DNA from: Sphagnum compactum
Lineage: Eukaryota; Bryophyta; Sphagnopsida; Sphagnales
Assembly: GCA_965153455.1 (NCBI GenBank)
Contig: OZ234502.1
Coordinates: forward strand, 6,665,495-6,729,494
DNA: 64,000 nucleotides
Direction of reading: 5' to 3'
Shown: positions 51,323-62,376 of the stretch, in pieces
How the letters are laid out: each line of letters opens with the position of its first letter
Numbering within the stretch: position 1 is the stretch's first letter
Translations under genes and position numbers: made by a program
The notes under the pieces: model-generated
Told to the model about the DNA's origin: nothing
What the model saw: only the letters and a program-made list of their open reading frames with translations
Databases searched by the model: none

Positions 51323-51371
51323 GAAGGTCCACCATGCAGCCGTAGTGTGTACTTGTAGGCATGATGCCATG
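51323..51371. repeat. 49-nt templated copy of PPR coding sequence at the arm edge
   Basis: Bases 51323-51371 are identical to 46297-46345 in the PPR gene and in direct orientation with it. The first two bases (GA) are shared with the end of the right arm, a microhomology. The match stops abruptly on both sides. This looks like filler DNA copied by a polymerase that switched template. Confidence 0.93.
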
Positions 51372-51374
51372 CCA

Positions 51375-52660
51375 AATGGACCACCAATGTCTAAGTAGAA
51401 AGTAAAGAAAAATGCACATTGCCAAAGTCATCCAAGTAGTAGAAATTCATTGTTGCTGATGCTCCACTCCCATTGGGCAAACTCAAGTCACCAGGCAAAT
51501 GAAACCCTGGACCCTATTTTACCATCAGTTCCATACAAGGCCCATTCACGGTTTTGCTGGCCAGCGAATCCATGGTCTCCAGCACACACATGATAATGGG
51601 ACACAAACAGCTATGGCTAAATTTGGGCCAAAATAAAAACAAGCATCCCCCACAACTGTTCATAGTCTCGAGCATAACTTATGTGACCAATATGTCATGT
51701 GAAGGTAGGCTTACTAGCAAGATTCCCAAGATCACAAAGAACTATTTCAGTTTGTTTACATATTCCTGTTGAACTCAATAGAAGGTAGAGTATGGCACCT
51801 GTATTGCCGAGGTCTCCAAAGACAAAATCATTTTTTCTCGTCTGCTTCTTCCAATGGTGCTATGAAGCTGAAAATTTTGCTCCAAGCCCGTTTGATTCTT
51901 CCCAGCTGCCAAGTTCCAATGCATGTGTTAGTGAAACATTCCCATTACCCAGGAGGATTCTTGGACCAATCAGAATAGCTGTTGTGCACATGAGTAAAAC
52001 AGTTTATATGGCAGCTCCAACTTTTCCAATAAGGTCTGACAACTTTGATGTGTTCAGTGCTCAACTAGAGGCAGATAGGTTCATGACCTGCGAGAATATC
52101 TAAAGATTTCAGATCTTCTCCAACAAATTAGGTCAACCCAGAAGCTATTATCTTCTCAGTACTATGAAGCATGGATTGGTCATAATTCTCAGCCCTCCAA
52201 TGCTATGACAATGTGCATAATTGGTTCATCATACAGTGCTGAAACCCCAATGAGGCAGGCAGAAAGAAAGACTATTGGTTCACCACCAGCAATCTGTAAA
52301 GTCAGCCAGTGACAACAACACACAGCTCAAAGACATGGAAAAATTCCTTTGCACAGGTTTTTAACCCAAGAACCTCTGATCATGCACTAGAGAACACAAG
52401 TTCCCTACCACTGTGGAAATTCCACATTATTTCACAAATAAAAACACAACAGAGGCAACAAAGCTTCACAAAGACTGAAAAGTCCAAAGAGCTCATGGGA
52501 ATAAAAGGTATTAAACATAAAGTGGATGGGGGACTACCAGATATTTTGCTGCATATAAATACACCTCAGGGCTCCTGTAACAAGACCCAATGAAGGGAGG
52601 ACACAAAGAGGGGAGGTCAAGGACAGAAACACAATTTACCTTCTGAAAGTATCTTGCTGA
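51375..52660. other. Unassigned DNA right of the inverted repeat
   Basis: No recognisable gene. Short ORFs only, mixed composition. Possibly 3' flank of the minus-strand reading frame that follows. Confidence 0.45.
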
Positions 52661-52668
52661 GCCAGGAT

Positions 52669-53187
52669 CTAGTCCACTAAGAAGTGTAGTATGAATGAAG
52701 TTGGATCCCTCCAGCCAACAGTAGAATTTGAAGGTGTGTCACATTTATCTGGTTGCTGAGAAGTTGGGGACAACTGATTTGGGTGATGAAACCTGACTGC
52801 TGGACTCACTGTAGGCAGAGGGTTTTGGTCCTCATTTAAAGGCACTGCCTCTGCATCTCTTGGATAACTCTCAAAAAGCCCAATTCCATATGAAACTCGC
52901 ATGTTAAGAGCCATGAACTGGTACAAGCCTGAACCTGATTTCCAACCCTTGCAGGAGGGGAGTAAGGTGTAGCCCACACAATACTCATCCAAGGACTTCA
53001 GGCACTGTGGATTAATTCCAATCTCCAAGGGTGTTGTTAAGTCCTTCCATGTGACCCATGTGATGGCGTTCCCAGATTTTGCTAGCCCTCTTGATGTGGC
53101 TTCCAAGCTCACAACCTCCATGAAGCTTTCTTTAATCAGTATGATGATGAGCAGAAATATGAGGAATTGTGCTGTCCCACCATCCAT
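52669..53187 (-). CDS. Possible small secreted or membrane-anchored protein
   Basis: A 172-residue minus-strand frame starts at the ATG at 53187-53185 (MDGGTAQFLIFLLIIILIKE), whose hydrophobic segment at about residues 7-18 resembles a signal peptide or anchor. Downstream are three cysteines (NPQCLKSLDEYC, LLPSCKG) and a Pro/Asn-rich tail. A plausible splice acceptor (GATTTCAG) lies just upstream, so a 5' leader exon is possible. I recognise no family. It could be one exon of a larger gene or a chance frame. Confidence 0.3.
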   Translation of the reverse strand: MDGGTAQFLIFLLIIILIKESFMEVVSLEATSRGLAKSGNAITWVTWKDLTTPLEIGINPQCLKSLDEYCVGYTLLPSCKGWKSGSGLYQFMALNMRVSYGIGLFESYPRDAEAVPLNEDQNPLPTVSPAVRFHHPNQLSPTSQQPDKCDTPSNSTVGWRDPTSFILHFLVD

Positions 53188-54175
53188 CTCTGAATCATGC
53201 TCTACACTCAAAATGCTGAAATCAGAGCATGTTACAAACACAAATCAAACATTAGAACAGAGAAAAATCCACAACACAAAAATGGAAGATAACTACATTG
53301 CAATGAATTATGAGATGTAATCTTGAGACTGTAATTTTTGACAGAACAGAGAGAGTACAGGAACTGAAACTCGAAATTGAACTGGCTGCTGAACTGATTC
53401 AGCATTGGAAAGACCAGAATTGTGCAGCAGAAAACAAAAAGGAGTACAGTTGGTGCCAGCTGAAGGTATGTTTCAAGAAGATTGATGATAATGGAATCCC
53501 TACTCTCAGCTGAGAAGCCCTGGGATTCACTGGATGCAAAGGACTTCAGTAAAAGCCTCCTCTAACAAAGTGCTTTTTTTTTGGTTATGATAATATGCTC
53601 ATCACATCATGATGATACTTTCCATGCACATATTCTTGCATGATGAGTTTGTAGCTAAAATACAAAACCAGGATAGAGACCACAGAATCTGACACAGAAA
53701 GAAAAGGAAAACTGTTGTCGCAAGCCTGACTTGAATCTGCTTGCTTCAGCCTACGTCGTCAAATAGAGAGGAGTGTACTTATTGTTCAACACCCGAAAAT
53801 GTGAGAAAAACACGACATGGAACAATACCATCGATTGTTTGCAGAATTTGGGGGCGTGAGTTGCCATTGTGTCTTTGCCAGAGAGCATGAATGAAGGAAG
53901 AAATCAACAACACAACAAAACAAACAACCAACAAACAAACCAAAAATAAATAAAAACAGAGGATTTCTCCAGACTACCGAAAACTGGGCGTGAAACTCAC
54001 TCAGTGTAGGGCAAAAACGTATTGAAAACGCATAGAATGGATAGTTAGAAAAACTCCCGCACTGTTTCAGTCACTCAACCGCTCACATTGACGAAATCGC
54101 TTACAGCTTTCAAAGTTCCACACATACCTGGACACGGAAGCCGTCAAAGTTGGAAAGAGCGGGTCACAGAGACAA

Positions 54176-54225
54176 AGAGAGAGACACACACACAGACACA
54201 GAGAGAGAGAGACAGAGACAGAGAG
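54176..54225. repeat. GA/CA-rich microsatellite
   Basis: An impure tract of GAGA, CACA and CAGA units. The overlapping ORFs on both strands here are low-complexity translations. Confidence 0.8.
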
Positions 54226-54589
54226 ATTGTCGTAAAACCTCGGAGAACAACGCCAGCAGCAGATGTCGGAAGAAGCGCCAGAGCGAAGTAGAAAACAAAT
54301 ACAGCAGAGCAGTGACGACGAGAGCAAATGTAGCAGCAGCAACAGCGACGAACAACGACGACGACGAGACCAAATGCAGAGCAGCGCAGCAAAAACACGC
54401 CCGCAGTGACGACGACGACGTGATTTGCGCTTTCCCCCTGTTGGTGAATGAAAACGATGAGCTCTACATCCAACCATTACTCTTACTCATCCCTTTCTCA
54501 TCCAAAATTGGCCTTTTTCGCCGACGAGTAAGGCATCTCAGACTAATCAGGGATTTTTATTTTATTTTTCCTTCAATTTTGTCAGGTAG

Positions 54590-54850
54590 TCAAAACTGGC
54601 GATCAGCCATAACAACATTTAGCCAATTTTAGCGAATTAAATAATATTTAACCAAAATTCGCCTCTTCCCCCAACCAGCAAAGAGTCCCAGACAACAACA
54701 AATCAGGGGTTTTTTTTTTCCTGGTAGCCAAACTGGTGATCATCCACAGCAAGATCTAGCCAGATTTGGCTATACCCCAAATTTGAGAGTAAAAGAAATT
54801 TAAGAATCCTTTTTATGTTTTGGCTACCTGCTGGAACCTGTTGTAGAAAT
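54590..54850. repeat. Member of the dispersed TAGCC...GGCTA palindrome family
   Basis: Contains GGCGATCAGCCATAACAACA and GGTGATCATCCACAGCAAGA, each followed by (A)TTTAGCCAA or CTAGCCAGATTTGGCTA. The same layout occurs at about 1930-2010, 2350-2420, 14050-14460 and, inverted, at 10955-11000. Confidence 0.6.
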
Positions 54851-55012
54851 CTGGAAATTTAGAAAAAAAAAATTATTTTCAAAATCTTGTGATTTATGGC
54901 CATTATATATATATATAATGAATTCCAAAAAAAATTAATTAATTTTTAAAAAAATTGCCAAACCTTGGAAATCACAAGACCTCTTGAGGTGAGCCATATT
55001 GAGGCAAGTTTG

Positions 55013-55705
55013 TTGGCCCTTGCCTACTACCAAGAAGGCAAGGATATTGTGTTTAGATGCATTATAGAGTACTAGTGTGAACCCGGTGCATAATGCACCC
55101 GTCGAGCTCCCCCTCGCTCGATCCTTCCCATTGCCCACTCCGGTTCTTTACCTCGTTGACCCCCTCCCTCGTCCTTCGCATTTTCCACTTTGATTTTTTA
55201 ACATGTTGATCCTCCTCCCCCGTTCCCCTGTTATATATAATTAACTTCTCGCCCCGTGCTGGCCCCCCCCCGCCCCATTACCAAGCCCTGTCATAGAAAA
55301 TGCATTGCCCGGTTCTGTCATAGAAAATGCAGAGACCGGTTCTGCCATAGAATTGCAACAGAATTGTCGTGTCAGACATATGCACAGACAGACATAGTGA
55401 ATTAATATATATGATAATAACTTAAGGGGATTTTGGCCCCTAGGTAATAATGATAATAATAGGTCTATTTTTATTATGAGGATTTTTGAAAGATGATAAA
55501 TATTTTTGGCTTGTGTTGAAACTTGAGAAATTTAATTACAGAGTTATAATATATCTTGAAGGATGTTTGGTTTTTTTTTAGAGGATTTTTTGAAGATTAT
55601 ATTTTGACATGGTGAAAAACGTTTGAGTTTTCCATAATTCTTCTCTTTCGTTAAGATACTTTTTAATGTAAATGGCAAGGCCACTCGGTGTGACACTCCC
55701 CTTGT
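55013..55705. repeat. Dispersed repeat, copy 2 (interrupted by a Helitron)
   Basis: Homologous to 23241-23574 over its whole length once the 343-bp insertion at 55072-55414 is removed. Divergence is moderate, with several small indels. Confidence 0.85.
55072..55414 (-). mobile_element. Short non-autonomous Helitron
   Basis: Read on the minus strand, the element starts TCATATATATTAATTC and ends with the hairpin GGTGCATTATGCACC, a 10-nt spacer and CTAG. It sits between A and T with no target duplication, as Helitrons do. The empty site is preserved at 23293/23294: flanks ATTATAGAGTA and TAATAACTTAAGG join to match ATTATAGAGTA/TAGTAGCTTAAGG. The interior carries GC-rich C-runs and three diverged copies of a CATAGAA-containing segment (55311-55350). 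It encodes no RepHel, so it must have been mobilised in trans. Confidence 0.85.
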
Positions 55706-55908
55706 GAGTGGGTGTTTTTTTTAATAATCAAGTTGGTAGGTTTCATCAAAATGACTCAAAAGTGGTCTCAATTTCTTTGGAATGAATCACCGCCAACAAT
55801 ATGCTATAATAACCAATGATTTTTGGGACAAATATTTGTATTTTTTTTAAACCAAAAAAAGGGAAAATCTTCGAGAATTCTGTTTTTATAGTGCAAATTT
55901 GACTACCT
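55706..55908. repeat. Repeat segment related to the inverted-repeat arms (left part)
   Basis: From about 55848 the sequence (AACCAAAAAAAGGGAAA, then TATAGTGCAAATTTGACTA) matches arm sequence at 44298-44351. The homology resumes after the MITE-like element at about 56290-56360 (TTTTTTGATATCACAAAATT, compare 44374-44420). Confidence 0.65.
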
Positions 55909-56275
55909 TAATACCTTTTCAGGTTTGGCATTAATGTGTCGAATGATTTATATAATTTGAATATTTTGATTTAATTTGCCATATAATTAATATAATTTGA
56001 AGATTTTGATTTGGCGCTTCAGTTTCTAATTTTGAAATTTTAGACATATAAAGAATAAATACAATAATGTTGTTAATATTTTCATCAATTTCTTGCTTTG
56101 CTTTTGGTTAGATTGATGAAAGGCTTCAATTTTTTTGTTGAATTGGTTGTGGGTTAATTTGGCCTCTTTCATTGAATTTTCAAAATTTTCAAAATTTAGT
56201 GTTTATTTTTTTCTGAAAAATTCGGCAAAAGTGAAAATAATATAATTTATGCCAAACCTGAAAAAGGTATTGTGA
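55909..56275. mobile_element. MITE-like element with terminal inverted repeats
   Basis: The left end AATACCTTTTCAGGTTTGGC and the right end, whose reverse complement is AATACCTTTTTCAGGTTTGG, form inverted termini of about 24 bp around roughly 360 bp of AT-rich, non-coding DNA. The arms of the 44-51 kb inverted repeat carry the flanking sequence without the element, i.e. an empty site. Exact ends and target duplication (perhaps TA) are not certain. Confidence 0.6.
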
Positions 56276-56369
56276 TAATTTTAGGTCTTTTGGGGGAAAA
56301 GGTTTGCTAATTTTTTGATATCACAAAATTGAAAAAAACCAACCCTAGTCATGAATAAGGGTTTTTTTC

Positions 56370-58185
56370 ATTTTTTCCAAGTAAGGTGTTTGGCAATCAT
56401 CTACTTGTGGTGGGGTGTCAAGGTGGCATATTTTTTTGGGGCTAGTTAGTCCAATTGGCTATGCAAAGATCTTTTTATTTTTGGTCTCTCAAAGTGACTA
56501 TGTTAAGTAGTAGTCCATGCAATGTCTTGTGTTCATGCAATCATAATTTTTTTATGAAACATGTTTAAGTTTCATTAATGCAAGTTTCATGTACAAAAGT
56601 AATGAAACTACTAGCACAATATTAATATTGTAATATAACTATTTAAAAAGTAGTTAACAAAGTTTTGTGTAGTAGTTACTTCCAAAAGACCTTTTTAAGG
56701 ATGGTAAGTTTACCTTGCAACAAAATTAGCTCCTAGAGGTTTAGATTTACCATCGTCGAATAAATAGTAATGGGCAATTCCCACCCCTTAAGAAAATAAA
56801 AACTAAAATTGAATCTAGTGGCTTTAATTTTGTTATGTAGCAAAATTATTGCCTACCTAGGTTACCAAAAATAACACCATGTAGAATTAAAATGAGAACA
56901 ACAAAATACTCAAAGAATGGGGGGAAAAATGCCAAATCCAAGGACAAAATTTTGCCTTGTAACAAAAATTACCACTTAGGCAATACCTCCAATTGAGCCC
57001 AAGCAACAAAAAAAAAAAAAAAACATTTTAAAAATGGGATTCTTTTTCTCACCTACCTATTGTTGTCTTTAATCCAACTTCCTCGTATTGATGTCAATGA
57101 CAATTTTTTCCTACCTTCCACTCCATTTTCCTTCCCAATAAGTTCCAAATGTCGTAGAACCAAAATATAAAAGCAATAAAAATGCAAACGAACCATCTTC
57201 CTTGTATTAAACCCCCATGGCCAAAAGCAAATAAAAGATACCAAAAAGGAAATGCCTCCTTAATGGGACAATCCAATGAATAATAGATGGTATGCAAAAG
57301 AAAAAAAAAATCATCCCAAGATGGAAATCTAAAAAAAAGAAGAGAAGAAAGGAAAGGAATAATAAGATGAAAAATGAAAAGAAAAAAAAACATAAAAAAA
57401 TTACAAATAAGGTTGAGAAAGAGAAATCCTCTCCCCTCCTTAAACCTCTCCAAAACCCAATCTACTTCCATGAAAATAACTAGTCCTCTCCAAATCCTCC
57501 ATTAAATTAATTCCTATGTTCTAAATAACTAGTTAACCAACTACCACCTTCTCGTAATTATGTTGTTGACTTCCTACCTACCTTTCTTAGAAACTAGTTG
57601 GGCTAGGAGGTGTCACCTCCAAAGATGGAAATAATAGATAAATCTATTATTTATAATCAAGAATTATCAAGCTACCCTTCTAGTTACACTAATCCCTTTA
57701 AGTTGAAGGTAACAATGAATTGTTTATTCACAACAACCATTTGCATACAATGAAAAAACATTCAATACCTTCTTTGTAGAAAACACCACCATTTGACAAT
57801 TTGCAAACATAAATAAAGATAAGATACATAACCCTAATGCTATAAGTAAAGCCTAGACCAAATTGTCAAACCTTAAACAACTTGACAACATTCACAAAGA
57901 ATGCCCATACATACAAACAAACATAAAATGTAAAAAGGCTTTTGCCATGGAAGGTTTAATGGTTTTTTGATATCTCTTTTTGGAAAAATGCCACCTTAAT
58001 AGGCAAAAAAAACACCTTTAAACCTTAATTTATAACTCAAAGAAAATCATATACCATTCAAAACTCACAAAATGTCATTTAGGAATCAAAAGTAACAATC
58101 CCCTTGGCTTCTCCAACTCTTGTAGGAGTTACATCCATAGAGCACAAAAAAGTTTTCACAAAAATGCAAGAAGAAACTAAAATTA
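56370..58185. other. AT-rich gene-poor interval
   Basis: No gene seen. An A-rich homopurine stretch lies at about 57290-57420, producing Lys-rich pseudo-ORFs. Confidence 0.55.
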
Positions 58186-58187
58186 AA

Positions 58188-58526
58188 TACCTTAGTACCT
58201 TTACCATTTCAGCATAAATTAAATTATTTTTCATTTTGTTGAACTTTTGAAAAAATATTTATTATTTGTCTCAAAATTTTAATAAAATCAAAATTTCAAC
58301 GATCATGTTTTAATTGCAAACCTTCCAAGGACAATGACTTAAAACTGAGGTAGTTTAAATACATAAGATTGTCCCATAACATTGTCAAGAAATTGTTCAT
58401 TATTTTGTATAACCATTATTTGTCGAAAATTTCAAAATTTAAAAACCAAGTGCCAAAGTTAAAATTAAAAATTTAATTAATTATGCGACAATTTGTTACC
58501 GAAATGGTAAAGGTACTACGATAGAC
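58188..58526. mobile_element. MITE-like element, second copy
   Basis: AGTACCTTTACCATTTC at 58194-58210 is the exact reverse complement of the sequence ending at 58517. The inverted homology continues inward through GCATAAATTAAATT against AATTTAATTAATTATGC. The element is about 335 bp, AT-rich and non-coding. Related ends occur at 13656, 15750 and 55909. Confidence 0.65.
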
Positions 58527-61500
58527 ATTTAAACCTTAAATAGCTCAAAGGGGATCCGAACCCAACCCCATAAAGGTGCTACCCATTGTAGTTCAAGCCC
58601 TTACTTACACCCCAAACCTAGTTAGAAACAAAATCAATACAAGGTGAGAAATGAATGAACCTATGGATCACCTAAATCCATGAACATGCAATCAAAAACC
58701 ACCTTTGTATACCAAATGAAATTCTAATGTGAAATAAAGACATGCCAACCACCATATAAAAAATACACTTATCAAATATTAATGATTTTTTTCATTGTCA
58801 TGACTTGTCATATGAAGTTCAAGTATAGAAACCTCAATACATAAATGGTTTTAGCAACTAGCCCTTGATGCATCCACCTAGTAGTAGTTTATGTTAAACT
58901 TATTCATGCAATTGAATTGTAGAGTTGAACATTGACACAACTAACTTTCATTTCACTCACAAATAGTAATGTAGAATGGGAAAGGTTCCAATGAATAGAA
59001 ATTTTGCACATACATCCAAACAACAAGGTCTAGATGAATGGTTAGACAATCTTGGATCTTTGATTTTATGAAGGCAGGGTTGGAAAAGGTGTGCTTATCC
59101 TTCGCATTGCCCAACACCATAACAATGCACAACTTCACTAGAATTAACCATTCATAAAAACATTGGTTTAAAATTACATTGGATTTGAGTTTTTCCCATA
59201 ACCATATATCAAATTGCAATCATGGATAGGCAATATGGTGGCTTGATTTTGCTTGGTGAGTTTGGAAAAGGCAAAATGTTCATCAAGAAAAGCAAGATTT
59301 AATACTAACCCACAAAAAGTAACAAAAAACCCCCAAACCTTGGGGATGCCCAAAATGTGCATGAATAATAGGCAAGCGGCCTAGAAATGTTGTTTCCACT
59401 TCTAAAGCCAACCAATATTGAAGGTAGATCACCCAAGTTGCATTCAACAACTCCTTGTTGGAAATCACCTTTCCAACTCACAATAAAACTTACAACCTAT
59501 GACTATTGTTGGACACTTTTCACACGTGATTTAACACTCTTTGGTCACCAAGTTCATATCTTTGCGATTAGATTTGTGACATGCAAGATATAAAACTTAC
59601 CACTAAAATAAAATGTAGCATACTCAATCCCAATGGTAGATTATGTCCACCAAGTCAAGCACAAGTTGTTTATTGATGTGTTCCATTAGATCATGGTAAA
59701 AAAAAATGTTGAATTGACTACGTCATTGAACTTTCATAGTACATTGCACATAGATATGTTATAACTAGTTTGAAAGTAGAAACAAAGTCGCAAATGAAGG
59801 TCCCACACTCCTAGGCAAATTTGGATAGACCTTGCCCCAATTTAAGAAGGGGAAAAACAAAAACAAGGCCCAATAGGGTTTCAACATCACATAAAAACTC
59901 ACAATTGGTTTTTGTGATGTCAATTGTTGCATTATTTGGAGTCATCTTCACAACCAAGCCCTACATTCACTCAACACCCACTTGGAAGGTGACAACATAA
60001 AAATCCAATGAATTTTAATATTCTTGAAATTTTTATTATTTTTGCACTCTAAAAGTTCAACCGATTTACTTGCTTCAAAAGCCCATTTAAGGTTGTGGGT
60101 GAAATAATTATAGATACCAACAAGCAACAATTTGATCTTGGACACCAATCCTAGACTATTGATAATTTGAATTACTAAATTTGTGTGGTGTGCCATGTTG
60201 TTCACATCGCTCACAAAAGGAATGTGTTTTTGCATTAACTTTGTGGTGACACAAAATTTGACACCTTGAAATGTTGTCATTCCATATACCCAAAACAAAC
60301 AAGTTTGTTTGCCACTTTTGTTTTCTTCATCCCACCAAAGTCAATGAGGCTTTGCACAATTAAACATGTCAAATTATTGTCAAATTATTAAAGGTTGCAC
60401 CATCAATAACTTGTAATTGTAGGTTTAATAAAATTGGAATCCTCCTCCACTACTCAACCACATACACATGAATAAATTATCAAATTTGGTTATCAAGGGT
60501 TGTCACCTCATCACAATTCACCAAGATAAAGTGATATTTTTTAACATCAACTTTTATGGTCCACAAGATGATGTTGGGCATTGCTTCGACCATGGACCAA
60601 CCCACTATATTTAACTATTATTTTTGGGGGTAGTTATCAACTTTCAAAAATAGAAAAAAACTCTTGAAGCTTTTAAAATATGTCATGGGCTCGCTTTGTT
60701 GAAGCAAAAGGAATATTGAAACGAACCCTAAATATTTCTTTTTTTGTTTTGCCTTGTTGCCATTTGCAACCTAAGTCCTAAACAACAACACAATCTTGTC
60801 CCTAATGCATGTATAACTTTTCATTTCTAATATGATCATTAACAAGACATACATAAAATTATCCAATAACACCAAGTCCAAACCCAGCACCTAATGACAT
60901 ATTAGTAGAGGAGATTGCATAGTCTAATATTAAGTTCACAAGGAACAAGGATTGCAAATGTACACTTTGAGAATAGAAAGTGGAACTTAAAGTTTGAAGG
61001 AAGCTGGAATGGTGCCATAAACACAACAATAATGGATTTTTGCAAGGTTTTTAAAGCTTCGAAAATATCCAAAAGTTTCAAAATTCAAAAATGTGAACAT
61101 AATGAACTTGCAAACACTTAATAAATTTTGCAAATGTAAAAACTTGGTGAACAAGAATATGCACAAGTAATGAACTTTGAAAGAAACGGATGTGAACTTG
61201 AGCTTTTACCTAAACAATGTGGTGCACTTTGACAATTGATGAACAAGAAAAGGCACCAAACCCTAACAAAAATAAACCCAAGGTTTAAGCTTGAGCTAAC
61301 GCGAGCTACACAACACATCAAGCCTCAAAGCACAAATGAAAAGCTTGCATGTTCCTCCCACAACTTCAAAACCAAAATACCAAATGAAGATGAAAACAAA
61401 AAGATGACCTTCAAAAGAGTCGTACAAAAATCCAAATTATTTGCTTAAAACCTAACCCTTTAAGGTTTTTATAAAAGCAAGGATGTTGTTCTTGGAATCT

Positions 61501-61684
61501 TAATTGGATTTCCACCCCCTTTTGCATTTTGTGCCTACCTTCAATGGCCATACACAACATTAGATTGCAAGTGCATATCCTAACTATGAATGCAAAAAAT
61601 TAAAACAAAAAAAATCAAATCAAACATCTCTAAATACCTTGACATCATCCTCATTTCTCTGAGGAACAACCCTTTAGCAGATCT
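58527..61684. other. AT-rich gene-poor interval
   Basis: No gene or recognised element. Its right end should contain the 5' end of the retrotransposon, but I could not locate an LTR border or primer-binding site. Confidence 0.5.
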
Positions 61685-62340
61685 CTGAGAGAGATCCAAG
61701 CATCTGAAATTTCAAGTGCAGATCTGGTTTTTTGGTCATATCTCCTTTGTGTAAGCTTATTTGGGTCTGTAACTTTGTGATCTTATAGATCATATAGGAA
61801 TATATGTGTGAGAGAAATTTCATGTCATTTGGACTTGTATTGAGAGAGATTCAAGCATCTGAAGTTTCAAGTGCAGATCTGGTTTTTTGGTCATATCTCC
61901 TTTGTGTAAGCTTTTTTGGGTCTGTAACTTTGTGATCTTATAGATCATATAAGAATATATGTGTGAAAGAAATTTCATGTCATTTGGACTTGTATTGAGA
62001 GAGATCCAAGCATCTGAAGTTTCAAGTGCAGATCTGGTTTTTTGGTCATATCTCCTTTGTGCAAGCTTTTTTGGGTCTGTAACTTTGTGATCTTATAGAT
62101 CATATAGGAATATATGTGTGAGAGAAATTTCATGTCATTTGGACTTGTATTGAGAGAGATTCAAGCATCTGAAGTTTCAAGTGCAGATCTGGTTTTTTGG
62201 TCATATCTCCTTTGTGTAAGCTTTTTTTGGGTCTATAACTTTGTGATCTTATAGATCATATAGGAATATATGTGTGAGAGAAATTTCATGTCATTTGGAT
62301 TTGTATTGAGAGAGATCCAAGCATCTGAAGTTTCAAGTTT
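61685..62340 (+). repeat. 155-bp tandem repeats in the leader of a retrotransposon
   Basis: Four full units start at CATCTGAA at 61701, 61856, 62011 and 62166, with a partial fifth at 62322; the period is 155, 155, 155 and 156 bp. Units are almost identical, differing by a few bases. The array ends about 40 bp before the gag ATG, so it forms the untranslated leader of the element. Confidence 0.95.
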
Positions 62341-62376
62341 GAAGATTGAAAGCGCAAAAGTGTGAGAACTACCACC

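Larger units (their letters stand above)
49799..51324. repeat. Right arm of the 1.52-kb inverted repeat
   Basis: Near-identical reverse complement of 44171-45692, separated from it by 4106 bp that contain nearly all of the PPR gene. As it carries the PPR tail and 3' flank placed upstream of the PPR start, it is the derived copy. A 49-nt piece of the PPR gene lies at its outer edge. Confidence 0.97.

Noticed and set aside
44171-51324. Inverted repeat as a foldback transposon or long-TIR element
   Set aside because: The inner arm ends fall inside PPR coding sequence, no target duplication is seen, and a templated PPR fragment sits at the outer edge; a rearrangement explains this better.
54067-54632. 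Overlapping frames of 67-160 codons on both strands
   Set aside because: They are low-complexity translations of GA/CA microsatellite and CGA/GCA-rich sequence.
57292-57483. Lys-rich 63-codon frame
   Set aside because: Translation of an A-rich tract.
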